A DNA stretch of 64,000 bases, taken from positions 117,076 through 181,075 of the forward strand of contig CALKGK010000033.1 of the NCBI GenBank assembly GCA_938085105.1, in the 5' to 3' direction. Source of the DNA: an uncultured Flavobacteriales bacterium. GTDB taxonomy: Bacteria; Bacteroidota; Bacteroidia; Flavobacteriales_D; Sanyastnellaceae. This document shows, in pieces, positions 44,013 through 53,706 of the stretch (its first letter is position 1; every line of letters begins with the position of its first letter). The notes beneath the pieces are model-generated. The model ran no database searches. It was not told the DNA's origin and saw nothing but the letters and a program-made list of their open reading frames with translations. A program made the position numbers and the translations under genes.

Positions 44013-44020
44013 TACCTTTG
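44013..44020 (+). promoter_or_regulatory. -7 box of the histidine kinase gene
   Basis: TACCTTTG is a perfect match to the Bacteroidota TAnnTTTG element and ends four bases before the ATG at 44025, implying a leaderless or nearly leaderless transcript. No clear -33 TTG is seen. Confidence 0.6.
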
Positions 44021-44024
44021 GCAG

Positions 44025-44990
44025 ATGAAGTCTGGGAGCAATACCAAACATAAGCGTACCAAAATCATATTCACCCTTCTTGCTGTATATGTCCTGTTTC
44101 AGCTCGTTTGGTGGACCTTTCATTTGGTGGACCTGCATGGACAATTGTTTGAGATGGAGTCCCAACTGGCCATCACTGATGCGCAAGGTGAGGTGCTGCA
44201 TCGCTACTCCAAAAAAGTGACCATGATTGTTGGAGAAGGGGTGGTGTTCATCGCTTTACTCGCACTCGGTATTTGGCGCATCCGTCAGAATTTAAAAAAG
44301 GAGGAACTCTTGCAGCGACAAGAGAAAAACTTCATCCTGGCCATTACCCATGAACTTAAAACCCCAGTAGCTTCGATTCGATTGTTGTTGGATACCATGA
44401 AAAAGCGGGTTCTGCCAAGAGAAAAACAAGTGGAGTTTCTCGATGATGCCACGAATGAGACGGAAAGATTGGAGCAATTGGTTGAAAATATTTTGGTTTC
44501 GACGCGATTGGAACAAGATCAATTTTTTGGTCATTTCGAAGAGCTCGATTTCGCTCCTGTGATTCGAGGTATTGTTGAAGGACGGAAGAAATTATTTAAT
44601 AAAAAGCATCATGTTGAACTGGACTTGGATCAGGGATTGTCCTTGGAGGCAGACAGGATGAGCTTGGAACTCTTGGTGAGTAACCTCTACGAAAACGCTG
44701 TTAAATATGGGGGTGATCAACCAAAAGTGAAGATCTCATTGAAGCGTGTTGCAGGAAAAATATGTTTGCAAGTGGCCGATGAGGGGCCGGGAATTCCATC
44801 CGATGAGCGTGACCTCGTTTTTCGTAAATTCTATCGCTCAGGGAGTGAGGATACCCGAGCCACAAAAGGCACAGGCATTGGTTTATACATGGTAAAACAA
44901 ATAGCTAAACTACATCGCGCAAGATTGGTCTTGTCGCAAAATCAGCCTCACGGGGCCATTTTTGAAATTCAATTTCCAACACATGATTAA
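44025..44990 (+). CDS. Sensor histidine kinase
   Basis: A 321-residue membrane kinase. Two membrane helices (about 14-34 and 66-84) bracket a short periplasmic loop of about 30 residues, so the sensor is small. The dimerization helix holds the phospho-accepting histidine in ITHELKTPVASIR (HisKA), and the ATPase domain shows the N box (NLYENAVKYG), the G1 box DEGPGIP, the F box VFRKFYRSG and the G2 box TGIGLYMVK. No receiver or HTH domain is attached, and no response regulator lies beside it. The stop codon overlaps the start of gpmI by eight bases, so the two are cotranscribed. Confidence 0.9.
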   Translation: MKSGSNTKHKRTKIIFTLLAVYVLFQLVWWTFHLVDLHGQLFEMESQLAITDAQGEVLHRYSKKVTMIVGEGVVFIALLALGIWRIRQNLKKEELLQRQEKNFILAITHELKTPVASIRLLLDTMKKRVLPREKQVEFLDDATNETERLEQLVENILVSTRLEQDQFFGHFEELDFAPVIRGIVEGRKKLFNKKHHVELDLDQGLSLEADRMSLELLVSNLYENAVKYGGDQPKVKISLKRVAGKICLQVADEGPGIPSDERDLVFRKFYRSGSEDTRATKGTGIGLYMVKQIAKLHRARLVLSQNQPHGAIFEIQFPTHD

Positions 44991-46506
44991 GGCATCAAAA
45001 GTAGGACTCATCATTTTAGATGGCTGGGGGCAAGGAACTCCTGGAAAACAAAACGCCATCGACCAAGCAAATACACCCCATTTCGATTCACTTTTAAAAA
45101 CGTATCCCAATGCGAGCTTACTCACTGATGGAGAGCACGTAGGATTGCCTTCGGGCCAAATGGGGAATTCTGAAGTGGGACACATGAACATTGGTGCTGG
45201 AAGGGTCGTGTACCAAGATTTGTTGCGCATCGATCGAGCAATTGCATCAGGCGATTTTTTTGAAAATGTAGCTTTGAACGAACTCCTTGATCGGGCGAGG
45301 GAAAATGAACAGCAAGTACATTTTATGGGCTTGGTTTCTGAAGGTGGGGTTCACTCACAACAAACACATTTGAATGCACTGTTGGAACTTGCTCAGAAAA
45401 AGGGAATTCAAAAGCTGGCTGTGCATGCGTTCACAGACGGAAGGGATTGCGACCCCAATTCAGGCTTGGATGCGATCCTTTCCTTGGAGAACAAATTAGA
45501 AGAAACGGGCGGTGTGCTCGCTTCAGTTCACGGTCGCTATTATGCCATGGATCGCGATTTGCGTTGGGAACGAATTTCCAAATCTTACCAAGCAATGGTG
45601 AACGGCGAAGGCCCCAAAGATGTTATGGCTTCGTCGGTGATTCGAAAGGCATACGGTCAAGGAACCACAGATGAGTTCATCGAACCGCACGTAATTACAA
45701 ATGAAAGTGGGCAAGCACTTGCTCAGATCAAAGATGGAGACTTGGTGCTCTGTTTTAATTTCAGAACGGATCGTTGCAGGCAAATTACCCGTGCCTTAAC
45801 TCAAGAAGATCTTCCTGAGTTTGGGATGAAAAAGCTGGACTTGAACTATGCTACGATGACGAATTACGATGCGTCGTTCAAAGGCGTGACGGTGCTCTAC
45901 GATAAAGATCAATTGAAAGATACTTTGGGAGAAACCATCAGTGCCGCGGGGAAACGTCAGCTCAGAATGGCGGAAACCGAAAAATACCCTCACGTTACCT
46001 TCTTCTTTAACGGAGGAAGAGAGCAAGCTTTCGAAGGTGAAGATCGCTTGATGGCAAACAGTCCGAAAGTAGCTACTTACGACCTTCAACCTGAAATGAG
46101 CGCTCAAGATCTCGTGGATTTAATTGTTCCGCAGATCGAACAAGAGAACATGGACTTCTTCTGCTTGAATTTCGCTAACCCAGATATGGTTGGTCACACT
46201 GGAGTTTTTGATGCGGTAGTTAGGGCGGTAGAATTCACCGATCACTGCCTCGATCAAGTTCTTCGTCCTGCCCTAGAGCACGATTACAGCTTAATCATTA
46301 TCGCAGATCACGGTAATGCTGATTTGGCTTTGAACCCTGACGGAAGCGCGAACACTGCACACACCACCAACCCTGTTCCAATTATCGTTTTAAACGATGA
46401 AGTAAGCAAAGTAGCGTCAGGAGTTTTGGCCGATGTTGCCCCGACAGTTCTTAAGTTGATGGGGATCGATCAGCCCGCAGCCATGACTGGAAAATCACTG
46501 ATTTAA
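44983..46506 (+). CDS. gpmI: 2,3-bisphosphoglycerate-independent phosphoglycerate mutase
   Basis: Glycolytic enzyme interconverting 3- and 2-phosphoglycerate in the cytoplasm, with two Mn2+ ions. The 507-residue length is typical of GpmI. Visible residues: metal-binding LIILDGWG at the start, the phospho-Ser loop MGNSEVGHMNIGAGR, the FTDGRDCDPNSG segment, the NFRTDR motif and the C-terminal metal site IIADHGNAD followed by HTTNPVP. The ATG at 44983 overlaps the kinase stop by eight bases; the earlier in-frame codon at 44962 is inside the kinase and less likely. A terminator follows. Confidence 0.95.
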   Translation: MIKASKVGLIILDGWGQGTPGKQNAIDQANTPHFDSLLKTYPNASLLTDGEHVGLPSGQMGNSEVGHMNIGAGRVVYQDLLRIDRAIASGDFFENVALNELLDRARENEQQVHFMGLVSEGGVHSQQTHLNALLELAQKKGIQKLAVHAFTDGRDCDPNSGLDAILSLENKLEETGGVLASVHGRYYAMDRDLRWERISKSYQAMVNGEGPKDVMASSVIRKAYGQGTTDEFIEPHVITNESGQALAQIKDGDLVLCFNFRTDRCRQITRALTQEDLPEFGMKKLDLNYATMTNYDASFKGVTVLYDKDQLKDTLGETISAAGKRQLRMAETEKYPHVTFFFNGGREQAFEGEDRLMANSPKVATYDLQPEMSAQDLVDLIVPQIEQENMDFFCLNFANPDMVGHTGVFDAVVRAVEFTDHCLDQVLRPALEHDYSLIIIADHGNADLALNPDGSANTAHTTNPVPIIVLNDEVSKVASGVLADVAPTVLKLMGIDQPAAMTGKSLI

Positions 46507-46514
46507 AAGGCATA

Positions 46515-46558
46515 AAAAATCCCAAGTTGGAGCAGTGGATCTTCAACTTGGGATTTTT
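46515..46558. terminator. Bidirectional terminator
   Basis: AAAAATCCCAAGTTG (46515-46529) pairs perfectly with CAACTTGGGATTTTT (46544-46558), a 15-base stem. It serves gpmI (plus) and the convergent choice-of-anchor L gene (minus). Confidence 0.9.
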
Positions 46559-46575
46559 ATTGAGCGAATCTTGTC

Positions 46576-48504
46576 TTACGGTTTTCTCAAAATAGTTACC
46601 TCACCGGAGAACTCTTCACCGTCAGATCGGCGGTAAATATAATAATAGGTTCCTTCGGCCAATTCATCTCCGTTTTGGCTCAATCCTCTCCAATTGTTTC
46701 GGTAGTTCGAGTCTTCATACACGAGATTTCCCCATCGGTTGAATACCAATAGTTCTGAATTCGGGAAGCCTTCGATTCCTTCAATCACAAAACTGTTGTT
46801 GAGGTCGTTTCCATCTCCTGGAGTAAATACGTTCGGAATTCTTGTGTCACAACCAACTACATTGATTTCAACCAAGTCTGTTTCACCGCACTCATCAACA
46901 ATTCCAACATAGTACAAGGCTGGCTGATCGAAAGTGAACGATCCGTTGGTGTTGGTGTAGATCGTAGAATCAGTAGGCTCAATTTCATTAAGGTCTAGCC
47001 ATGTAGATACAGTATATACGTATTCTGGGCTTCCACCTGAAGCCAGTTGTAATGAGGGGGCACCGATACAAATTTGCATGCTATCAACCACAACAAATGG
47101 CTCGGGAACCACCACCATGAAACTATCTGCCACTTCCGATAGGCAAAAGTCAATCACGTCCACACTCACCATGCCCGCGTCTCCAGAGTTAATGTTGTTG
47201 GTGGCATTGCTGTCTCCAGTGCTCCAAGTGAAGGTGAAGGGAGCAAAGCCATCTTCTGGAGTGGCATTAACATTCGTGCTTTCTCCATTACAAAGGAAAA
47301 GGGGGTCTGCAAGATCCAAGCTTGGGTCGGTGTAATTCACAATGTTCAAGGTCTGTGTCACTAAAGCCACATCTCCACAAGCATTTACATAGTCGTAAGA
47401 GATGATCACTGTTTCAGTGTCTTCATCAATGTCATCTGCTAGAGAAACGATTGGTATTGTCAACTGCAGCTCGCCTTCTGGGAAAGTGTAAGTAGTGGCA
47501 AGTTCTTCATAATCCACTCCGTTTGTAGCTGTTCCTTCCAAAATGATTTGAATTTCATCGGGCACCTCTAAATTAGGGCGCGCAATGGTCAAAACACCTT
47601 CAAAACATCCTTCAAGAATACTGTTTGTCGGGAAGTTAGGTGGTGCGTTGGGTACATCTACAGAGATAGAACCTGGGCTGGTAAAGCTATCTGCCTCAAG
47701 GAAAACGGCAGAATCGAAAGCCGTATCTCCAGCATCTGCAATGGCAATTTTAATGTGATAAGTTTCTCCGCATTCAACAGACGTAGCTGCAGTCAATACC
47801 ACAGTAAGTCCATCAAACTGGGTGGAGTTAGGGTCTCCGTTGTTTTCGTTGTCGATGTAAAATGCTGCATTTTGGTTCCAATCTGGGCTCACTTGAGCGC
47901 ATAGTTCCGGCGAACCATTTGCCCCAGATGTTCCGTTATTCACAGTGTTGATCGTTACCGGAATGTCGGTGCCAGGAATAATCGCTAAGTTCACAGCATT
48001 GTCTGAAAAAGGTCCGTTAATCCCAGGTCCGGATAAAAAGAATCCAAAAGCGTCATTCACTGATCCACAAACATACTCGTTGTATTCCTCCGAGGAGAAA
48101 ACGTAACGGAAAACGAGCGAATCTCCATTGGGCACAAAGTCAAATTCAAGAACTGCGGCATCATTGGTGTCAAAAGTCGAGAGTTGATCAAGATCGGGAT
48201 CGTTCACTCCAAAGTTACCACCCCCAAGACCAGTGCCACCACCGTTGTTCGGACCAACACCAACTGCAATGTCCCCTGTAGCTAATGTCACCCCACTGGT
48301 CAATCCAATGTTCGAGTTTTCACTATTAAAGGAGCCAATTTGGTTGGCATCTCCTGAGAATGTAATGTTGGAAACCTCCACACCACCTCCTAAGAGAATG
48401 TCTTCCACTGCCTGTTCCGCAGTAATGGTGTTGTCCACTACTAGTTGAGCCGAAAGCCCAAAGGGAAGAAGTATGGTGAGGATAAAAAGCGCTTTTTTAA
48501 ACAT
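46576..48504 (-). CDS. Choice-of-anchor L protein with T9SS type B sorting domain
   Basis: A 642-residue secreted surface protein. Signal peptide (1-20, ending GLSAQ), a choice-of-anchor L domain (about 25-275) with ASGDI-like TLATGDIAVG, FRYVFSSEEYNEYV and NDAFGFFLSGPG, Ig-like beta domains (about 290-540), and the gliding-motility-type C-terminal domain (about 550-642) with IPNVFTPGDGNDLNNSF and VFNRWGNLVYE, the T9SS type B (CHU_C) signature. Likely an adhesin or cell-surface structural protein. The ATG at 48504 precedes the signal peptide; the upstream start at 48540 is less likely. Downstream of it on the plus strand lies the LolD-like gene, divergent. Confidence 0.9.
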   Translation of the reverse strand: MFKKALFILTILLPFGLSAQLVVDNTITAEQAVEDILLGGGVEVSNITFSGDANQIGSFNSENSNIGLTSGVTLATGDIAVGVGPNNGGGTGLGGGNFGVNDPDLDQLSTFDTNDAAVLEFDFVPNGDSLVFRYVFSSEEYNEYVCGSVNDAFGFFLSGPGINGPFSDNAVNLAIIPGTDIPVTINTVNNGTSGANGSPELCAQVSPDWNQNAAFYIDNENNGDPNSTQFDGLTVVLTAATSVECGETYHIKIAIADAGDTAFDSAVFLEADSFTSPGSISVDVPNAPPNFPTNSILEGCFEGVLTIARPNLEVPDEIQIILEGTATNGVDYEELATTYTFPEGELQLTIPIVSLADDIDEDTETVIISYDYVNACGDVALVTQTLNIVNYTDPSLDLADPLFLCNGESTNVNATPEDGFAPFTFTWSTGDSNATNNINSGDAGMVSVDVIDFCLSEVADSFMVVVPEPFVVVDSMQICIGAPSLQLASGGSPEYVYTVSTWLDLNEIEPTDSTIYTNTNGSFTFDQPALYYVGIVDECGETDLVEINVVGCDTRIPNVFTPGDGNDLNNSFVIEGIEGFPNSELLVFNRWGNLVYEDSNYRNNWRGLSQNGDELAEGTYYYIYRRSDGEEFSGEVTILRKP

Positions 48505-48665
48505 GTTTTTGGTGTATACGTTGTCGATAAAAGTAAGCATTTCTTGTCGTCTTGTGTGTTCGTGATGCTGATTAATGAAGATTGGTTGCTTCCGTTTCGA
48601 AAAGAAATTAGTTTTTTTTAGCGTGGAAAGTAAAAGTTCGACTTCTCCCGCTTCATGAGGAAAAC

Positions 48666-48673
48666 TATCTTTG
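48666..48673 (+). promoter_or_regulatory. -7 box of the LolD-like gene
   Basis: TATCTTTG matches TAnnTTTG exactly and ends four bases before the ATG at 48678. The mRNA would start at or next to the start codon, i.e. leaderless. Confidence 0.6.
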
Positions 48674-48677
48674 AGCC

Positions 48678-49382
48678 ATGGCTTCGGAATTAATTAAGGT
48701 GAAAGACATCACGAAAGTTTACACGATCGGTGATCAAGTAGTGAATGCGCTTGCAGGTGTAGATTTAGTGATAGGGAAGAACGAATACGTGGCATTGATG
48801 GGGCCTTCAGGTTCGGGGAAATCTACGTTGATGAATATGTTGGGCTGTTTGGATACTCCTACTTCCGGACAGTATTGGCTCAATGAAACAGATGTAGCGA
48901 ACATGACGGACGACCAACTGGCGGAAGTTCGAAACAAAGAAATTGGATTCGTTTTTCAAACCTTCAACCTGCTCCCAAGATACAGCTCACTCGAAAATGT
49001 TACCCTACCCATGATCTATGGAGGTGCGAACAAAGCAGATCGAGTGAAGCGTGGAACGGAGGTGTTGGAGCAAGTTGGACTTGGAGATCGTGTAGAACAC
49101 AACCCAAACGAATTGAGTGGTGGTCAACGACAGCGTGTGGCTGTGGCCCGTGCTTTGGTCAATCACCCGTCCATTATTTTGGCAGATGAGCCTACAGGAA
49201 ACTTGGACACCAAAACCTCACATGAAATCATGCACCTCTTCTCTGAGATCCATAAAAATGGGAACACGATCATTATCGTAACCCACGAGGAAGACATCGC
49301 AGCTCATGCCCACAGAATCGTTCGTTTGAGGGATGGAAAAATTGAGTCAGACCAACGAAATGAAAATCCCCTGATCGCATAA
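48678..49382 (+). CDS. ABC transporter ATP-binding protein, LolD/MacB type
   Basis: A 234-residue ATPase. Walker [10 protein letters not shown] (about 42-50), Q-loop [13 protein letters not shown], signature [13 protein letters not shown], Walker [13 protein letters not shown] and switch THEED are all intact. The FNLLP and ADEPTGNLD motifs identify the MacB/LolD/FtsE group, which extract lipoproteins or substrates from the inner membrane or act in cell-envelope mechanotransmission. No permease gene adjoins it, so the partner must be elsewhere. asnS follows 58 bases later. An isolated copy of this kind is common in Flavobacteriales. Confidence 0.9.
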   Translation: MASELIKVKDITKVYTIGDQVVNALAGVDLVIGKNEYVALMGPSGSGKSTLMNMLGCLDTPTSGQYWLNETDVANMTDDQLAEVRNKEIGFVFQTFNLLPRYSSLENVTLPMIYGGANKADRVKRGTEVLEQVGLGDRVEHNPNELSGGQRQRVAVARALVNHPSIILADEPTGNLDTKTSHEIMHLFSEIHKNGNTIIIVTHEEDIAAHAHRIVRLRDGKIESDQRNENPLIA

Positions 49383-49440
49383 AAAAGAAGCGAGCAAAAT
49401 GTCGTTTCTTTGCGGTCTTATCCAGTAAAAATAAGTTCAA

Positions 49441-50871
49441 GTGAAGTACGATCGTATAGCAACATTGCTCAGCAAATCTCAAGCGGGCCGACAAGTAACC
49501 ATTTGTGGATGGGTACGCACCTTTCGAAATGATCGCTTTTTAGCGGTAAATGACGGTTCTAGCGTAAGCAACCTGCAACTCGTTCTGGAAAAAGAAAACT
49601 TTGACGAAGCAACCTTGAAGCAACTCTCTACAGGGGCTTCCGTTACGGCGAAAGGTCTTTTAGTGGAGTCGCAAGGTGGCGGACAAGAAACGGAAGTTGT
49701 TGTTGAACACTTGGAGTTACTTGGAGCTGCTGATCCGGAAGAGTACCCGATGCAGATGAAAAGACACTCGATGGAATTCCTTCGAGAGAAAGCTCACCTT
49801 CGCTTCAGAACAAGCACCTTTGCGGCAGTTTTTAGAATTCGCCACGGGATGACTTTTGCCATTCACGAGTACTTCCATAAAAATGGTTTTTACGGACTTC
49901 ACACTCCCATCATCACTGGCTCTGACGCTGAGGGTGCAGGTGAAATGTTCAAGGTAACAACCCTCGACCTGAATAATGTTCCCAAAACAGAGGCGGGAGA
50001 AGTGGACTTTAAAGAAGACTTTTTCGCGAAGCCAACCAACTTAACCGTGTCCGGACAATTAGAAGCGGAACTTGGGGCCATGGCATTGGGTAAAGTGTAT
50101 ACTTTCGGACCCACCTTCCGTGCAGAAAACAGCAATACCTCTCGTCACTTGGCGGAATTTTGGATGATCGAGCCAGAGATTGCTTTTGCGAATCTTCAAG
50201 ACGATATGGATTTGGCTGAAGACTTCATGAAGTACTTGCTCAAATTCGCTTTGGACAACTATCCGGAAGAACTAAAGCTTTTGGAAGAAAAAGAGTTGAA
50301 CGACGAGAAATCCAAACCTCAGGCAGAACGAAATGAAATGCCTTTAAGGGATCGATTGAAGTTTGTGGTGGAAAATGAATTCGAACGAGTAACCTACACC
50401 GAAGCCATCGATATCCTCCGCAATTCGAAACCTTTCAAAAAGAAGAAATTTAAATACCCAGTGGAGTGGGGAATCGATCTTCAAAGTGAGCACGAACGCT
50501 ACTTGGTGGAGAAACACTTCAAAACTCCGGTCATCCTTTCTGATTATCCCGCGGGAATCAAAGCCTTCTACATGCGCAGGAATGACGATAACAAAACAGT
50601 AGCGGCAATGGATGTGCTCGTTCCAGGAATTGGTGAGATCATCGGTGGAAGTCAGCGAGAAGAGCGCATGGACATCTTGCTCGAAAAATGTGCTGAATTC
50701 AACATTCCAGAGGATCACGTTTGGTGGTATTTGGAGCTGAGAAAATTCGGAACAGCTCCGCATGCTGGTTTTGGTATGGGCTTTGAAAGGTTGATCATGT
50801 TTGTGACTGGAATGACGAACATTCGCGACGTGATTCCCTTCCCTAGAACACCCCAGAACGCAGAGTTTTAA
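49441..50871 (+). CDS. asnS: Asparaginyl-tRNA synthetase
   Basis: Class IIb aminoacyl-tRNA synthetase that charges tRNA-Asn in the cytoplasm. The 476-residue protein has an N-terminal OB-fold anticodon-binding domain (about 15-115: VTICGWVRTFRNDRF) and a class II catalytic domain with motif 2 (FRAENSNTSRHLAEFWMIEPE) and motif 3 (GFGMGFERLIMFVTG). The asparagine rather than aspartate branch is indicated by this motif 2 and by overall length. It starts with GTG at 49441. There is no terminator before rpoN, about 100 bases on. Confidence 0.96.
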   Translation: MKYDRIATLLSKSQAGRQVTICGWVRTFRNDRFLAVNDGSSVSNLQLVLEKENFDEATLKQLSTGASVTAKGLLVESQGGGQETEVVVEHLELLGAADPEEYPMQMKRHSMEFLREKAHLRFRTSTFAAVFRIRHGMTFAIHEYFHKNGFYGLHTPIITGSDAEGAGEMFKVTTLDLNNVPKTEAGEVDFKEDFFAKPTNLTVSGQLEAELGAMALGKVYTFGPTFRAENSNTSRHLAEFWMIEPEIAFANLQDDMDLAEDFMKYLLKFALDNYPEELKLLEEKELNDEKSKPQAERNEMPLRDRLKFVVENEFERVTYTEAIDILRNSKPFKKKKFKYPVEWGIDLQSEHERYLVEKHFKTPVILSDYPAGIKAFYMRRNDDNKTVAAMDVLVPGIGEIIGGSQREERMDILLEKCAEFNIPEDHVWWYLELRKFGTAPHAGFGMGFERLIMFVTGMTNIRDVIPFPRTPQNAEF

Positions 50872-50969
50872 GTTAGCCACGGAAGTTTTGTCAATAAACT
50901 TTTTAAAATGCTAAAGAGGTCTCACCTCCGAATTCCGTAATTTGGGCATATTGAAAGAGACTGAAAAGA

Positions 50970-52415
50970 ATGCTGAAACAGACCCTACAACAGAAACTAC
51001 TCCAGAAGTTAAGTCCTCAACAGATTCAGTTGATGAAGTTGCTTCAGGTCCCAACCGTGGAACTGGAAATGCGAATCAAAGAAGAGTTAGAGGCGAATCC
51101 TGCCTTGGATGAAGGAAGGGAAGAGGAGGAGCGAGAGTATGAAGACGAGTACGAGAAGGAAGAGCGAGAAGAGAAGGACGATGAGTTCGATATCAGCGAT
51201 TATCTTTCCGACGACGAAACCCCCGATTACAAGACATCGGTAAGCAATAAAAGCGCTGACGATGATGATAAGCACGTTCCAATTGGGAGCGGAACAACCT
51301 TTCAAGAGGTGCTTTCAAGCCAATTGAGCATGCGCCTTTTGGATGATACCCAACAAGTGATTGCTGAGAACATCATCGGGAATTTGGATGATTCAGGTTA
51401 TTTAAGGAGAGATCTCAAAGCCATTGTGAACGACATGGCATTTTCTCAGAATGTGATGACCACCGTTGAAGAACTCGAAGAGGTTTTGGCCATTGTTCAA
51501 GAACTAGATCCCCCAGGAGTTGGAGCGCGAGACTTGAGAGAATGCCTGATTATCCAGATGAAACGAAAGGAAAACCCAACGTGGAGTCAAGCACTGGCCA
51601 TTATCGTTTTGGAAGATTATTTCGAAGAATTCAGCAAGAAGCACTACAGCAAAATTATCAAGAAGTTGGAACTCGAAGACGAGCAAGACTTGAAAGAAGC
51701 TGTGGATGAGATCGTCAAACTCAACCCTAAACCAGGGAACTCCATGAAGGAGTCGAGCAAAACACTACAGCACGTAGTTCCCGATTTCCTCGTGAGCGTA
51801 GAAGACGACGAGTTAAAATTGCAACTCAACCAAAGAAATGCCCCTGAGCTCCGAGTGAGTAAGCAATACAAAGAAATGCTCAAGGGATATAGCGCTTCTA
51901 AACCAGACAAGCAGAGCAAAGAGGCCCTGATGTTCGTGAAACAAAAAATTGATAGTGCAAAGTGGTTCATTGATGCCATTAAGCAACGTCAGAACACACT
52001 TTTGGTGACGATGAAATCCATTTTGGAACACCAAGAGGCGTACTTCTTATCAGGCGATGAAACCAAGTTGAAACCCATGATTTTGAAGGACATTGCCGAG
52101 AAGGTGAACATGGACATTTCAACAATATCAAGGGTTGCCAACAGTAAGTACGTGCAATCGCCGTATGGAACATTCTTGCTCAAAACTTTCTTTTCGGAAT
52201 CACTTTCGACCGATTCTGGAGAAGAGGTGAGTACACGAGAAGTGAAAAAGATCCTTGAAGATGCCATTGAGGCCGAGAACAAGAAAAAGCCCCTAACGGA
52301 TGAGAAATTGGCGGCACTTCTAAAAGAAAAAGGATACAATATTGCACGCAGAACAGTGGCGAAATACCGAGAACAACTGAACATTCCAGTGGCGAGAATG
52401 CGGAAAGAGCTGTGA
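50970..52415 (+). CDS. rpoN: RNA polymerase sigma-54 factor
   Basis: Alternative sigma factor that needs an AAA+ activator and binds -24/-12 promoters. The 481-residue product shows the three regions in order: the glutamine-rich activator-interacting N-terminus (LQQKLLQKLSPQQIQLMKLLQ), an acidic linker (about 45-95), the core-binding domain, the HTH (MDISTISRVANSKYVQSPYG) and the RpoN box ARRTVAKYRE near the C-terminus. Bacteroidota usually carry one copy. Its stop overlaps by one base the ATG of the PAP2-like gene (TGATG), implying coupling. Confidence 0.95.
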   Translation: MLKQTLQQKLLQKLSPQQIQLMKLLQVPTVELEMRIKEELEANPALDEGREEEEREYEDEYEKEEREEKDDEFDISDYLSDDETPDYKTSVSNKSADDDDKHVPIGSGTTFQEVLSSQLSMRLLDDTQQVIAENIIGNLDDSGYLRRDLKAIVNDMAFSQNVMTTVEELEEVLAIVQELDPPGVGARDLRECLIIQMKRKENPTWSQALAIIVLEDYFEEFSKKHYSKIIKKLELEDEQDLKEAVDEIVKLNPKPGNSMKESSKTLQHVVPDFLVSVEDDELKLQLNQRNAPELRVSKQYKEMLKGYSASKPDKQSKEALMFVKQKIDSAKWFIDAIKQRQNTLLVTMKSILEHQEAYFLSGDETKLKPMILKDIAEKVNMDISTISRVANSKYVQSPYGTFLLKTFFSESLSTDSGEEVSTREVKKILEDAIEAENKKKPLTDEKLAALLKEKGYNIARRTVAKYREQLNIPVARMRKEL

Positions 52416-53029
52416 TGGACCGATTGGCGAAAGTAGTTTCATACATCCTACATCCGCTCTGGATGCCATTGATTACCCTGGTTTGGGTGCTGCGAGAAGA
52501 TCCTTTCCTCTACGTTCAAGGCGATGTATTTGTCTTTCTTTTCATCATTTTGATGATCAATTCCCTCGCTCCAGGACTGTCCATTTTCATCATGTACAAA
52601 CGGGGTATGATAAGTAGCTTGGAGGTGGAGAAGCGCAAAGAACGTTTTGTTCCTTTTCTCCTCGTGATGCTTTATTACTCCCTTTCCTATATGGTACTAA
52701 GGACAAAGCAAATACCAATCCCCAATGAAATATACTCCTTGCTTTTTGCCCTCATCGTGAGCTTAGCCATTAGCATGCTGATTTCTTTCAAATACAAAAT
52801 TTCCATGCATACCATGGCGCAGGGTGCTTTGTTCGGTGTTTTCTTCGCGCTTGGGGTGAAGCATGCCTTGCAGTTTCATTTGCTGTTGATGTGCATTGCT
52901 TTAATGGGAGCTTTGGTGGCTTGGGCTCGACTGAGAATGAAGGTCCACACGCCAAGTCAAGTCCTTACAGGGTGGCTATTAGGCGCGAGCGTCCACTTCC
53001 TTATTGTTGCTCTTGGAGTTTGGCTCTAA
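52415..53029 (+). CDS. PAP2-like membrane protein
   Basis: A 204-residue membrane protein with about six helices. Remnants of PAP2 phosphatase motifs are seen in SMHTMAQGALFG and RMKVHTPSQVLTGWLLG; the aspartate normally following the second histidine motif is Gln here, so enzyme activity is uncertain. PAP2 proteins dephosphorylate lipid phosphates such as undecaprenyl pyrophosphate. It overlaps rpoN by one base and overlaps the convergent barrel protein gene by four bases (CTAA shared by two stop codons). Confidence 0.75.
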   Translation: MDRLAKVVSYILHPLWMPLITLVWVLREDPFLYVQGDVFVFLFIILMINSLAPGLSIFIMYKRGMISSLEVEKRKERFVPFLLVMLYYSLSYMVLRTKQIPIPNEIYSLLFALIVSLAISMLISFKYKISMHTMAQGALFGVFFALGVKHALQFHLLLMCIALMGALVAWARLRMKVHTPSQVLTGWLLGASVHFLIVALGVWL

Positions 53030-53706
53030 AGCAGAACCAAAGAAAGGCCAACGGAGAAAGGAATCAGTTCCGGACCTTGGCCTTCTTCCAAAAAGGGACT
53101 AAGACTGTAAAATCCTGAAATATTGAATCGTCCAACACCGATTTTACCCGTCAATCCGTAACGGTAGCGCAAGAGATTGGGAACTTGGTAGAATTTACGT
53201 TTCCCATCATCATCGACCACTTTCGTGTGCACATTCACCACATAGCCTACCTTGGCACCAACAGCCATCTTGAATTGACGGATCCCACGTGTTCTCAAAC
53301 GAAATTCAAGAGGGATTTCCACGAAGTTAACAGAAACCTTATTCTTTCGGTAATTATAGCTTTTTGGATAGGGGCGAAAAAAGGTAGTTCCACTCTCTTC
53401 ATCTTCTTCAAAACTCCCGTTGTGATGAATGTTGAACGAAGAAAATCCATATCCCCAAGCAAAACTGAATACACTCCGCTCCGAGAAAGGATAGTCGTAC
53501 ATGATGTGCGCATCAAAACCAGGAGAATAAACTTGAGTGTCCATGCTGTCTGGTATGCTCATGAAATGGTCGTTATGAAGCTCAATCAAGAAACGATCTT
53601 GGCCAGTGGGTGCTCTCCATGGAAGTACAGGCTTCGAGTCTATGGAAGGTTCTTGTGCCCAGAGAGAGGAGGGAATGAATAAAATCAGGAAGAAAACATA
53701 TTTCAT
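53026..53706 (-). CDS. Small outer-membrane beta-barrel protein (PorT-like)
   Basis: A 226-residue protein with signal peptide (1-18, ending SSLWAQ) and about eight predicted strands ending LSLVLL, the OmpA/PorT-like small-barrel pattern common in Bacteroidota. The segment EIPLEFRLRTRGIRQFKMAVGAKVGYVVN is the family-typical strand pair. Function unknown; some PorT relatives act with T9SS, but this is not shown here. Its ATG at 53706 overlaps the galE stop as ATGA, so it is translated with galE. Confidence 0.75.
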   Translation of the reverse strand: MKYVFFLILFIPSSLWAQEPSIDSKPVLPWRAPTGQDRFLIELHNDHFMSIPDSMDTQVYSPGFDAHIMYDYPFSERSVFSFAWGYGFSSFNIHHNGSFEEDEESGTTFFRPYPKSYNYRKNKVSVNFVEIPLEFRLRTRGIRQFKMAVGAKVGYVVNVHTKVVDDDGKRKFYQVPNLLRYRYGLTGKIGVGRFNISGFYSLSPFLEEGQGPELIPFSVGLSLVLL

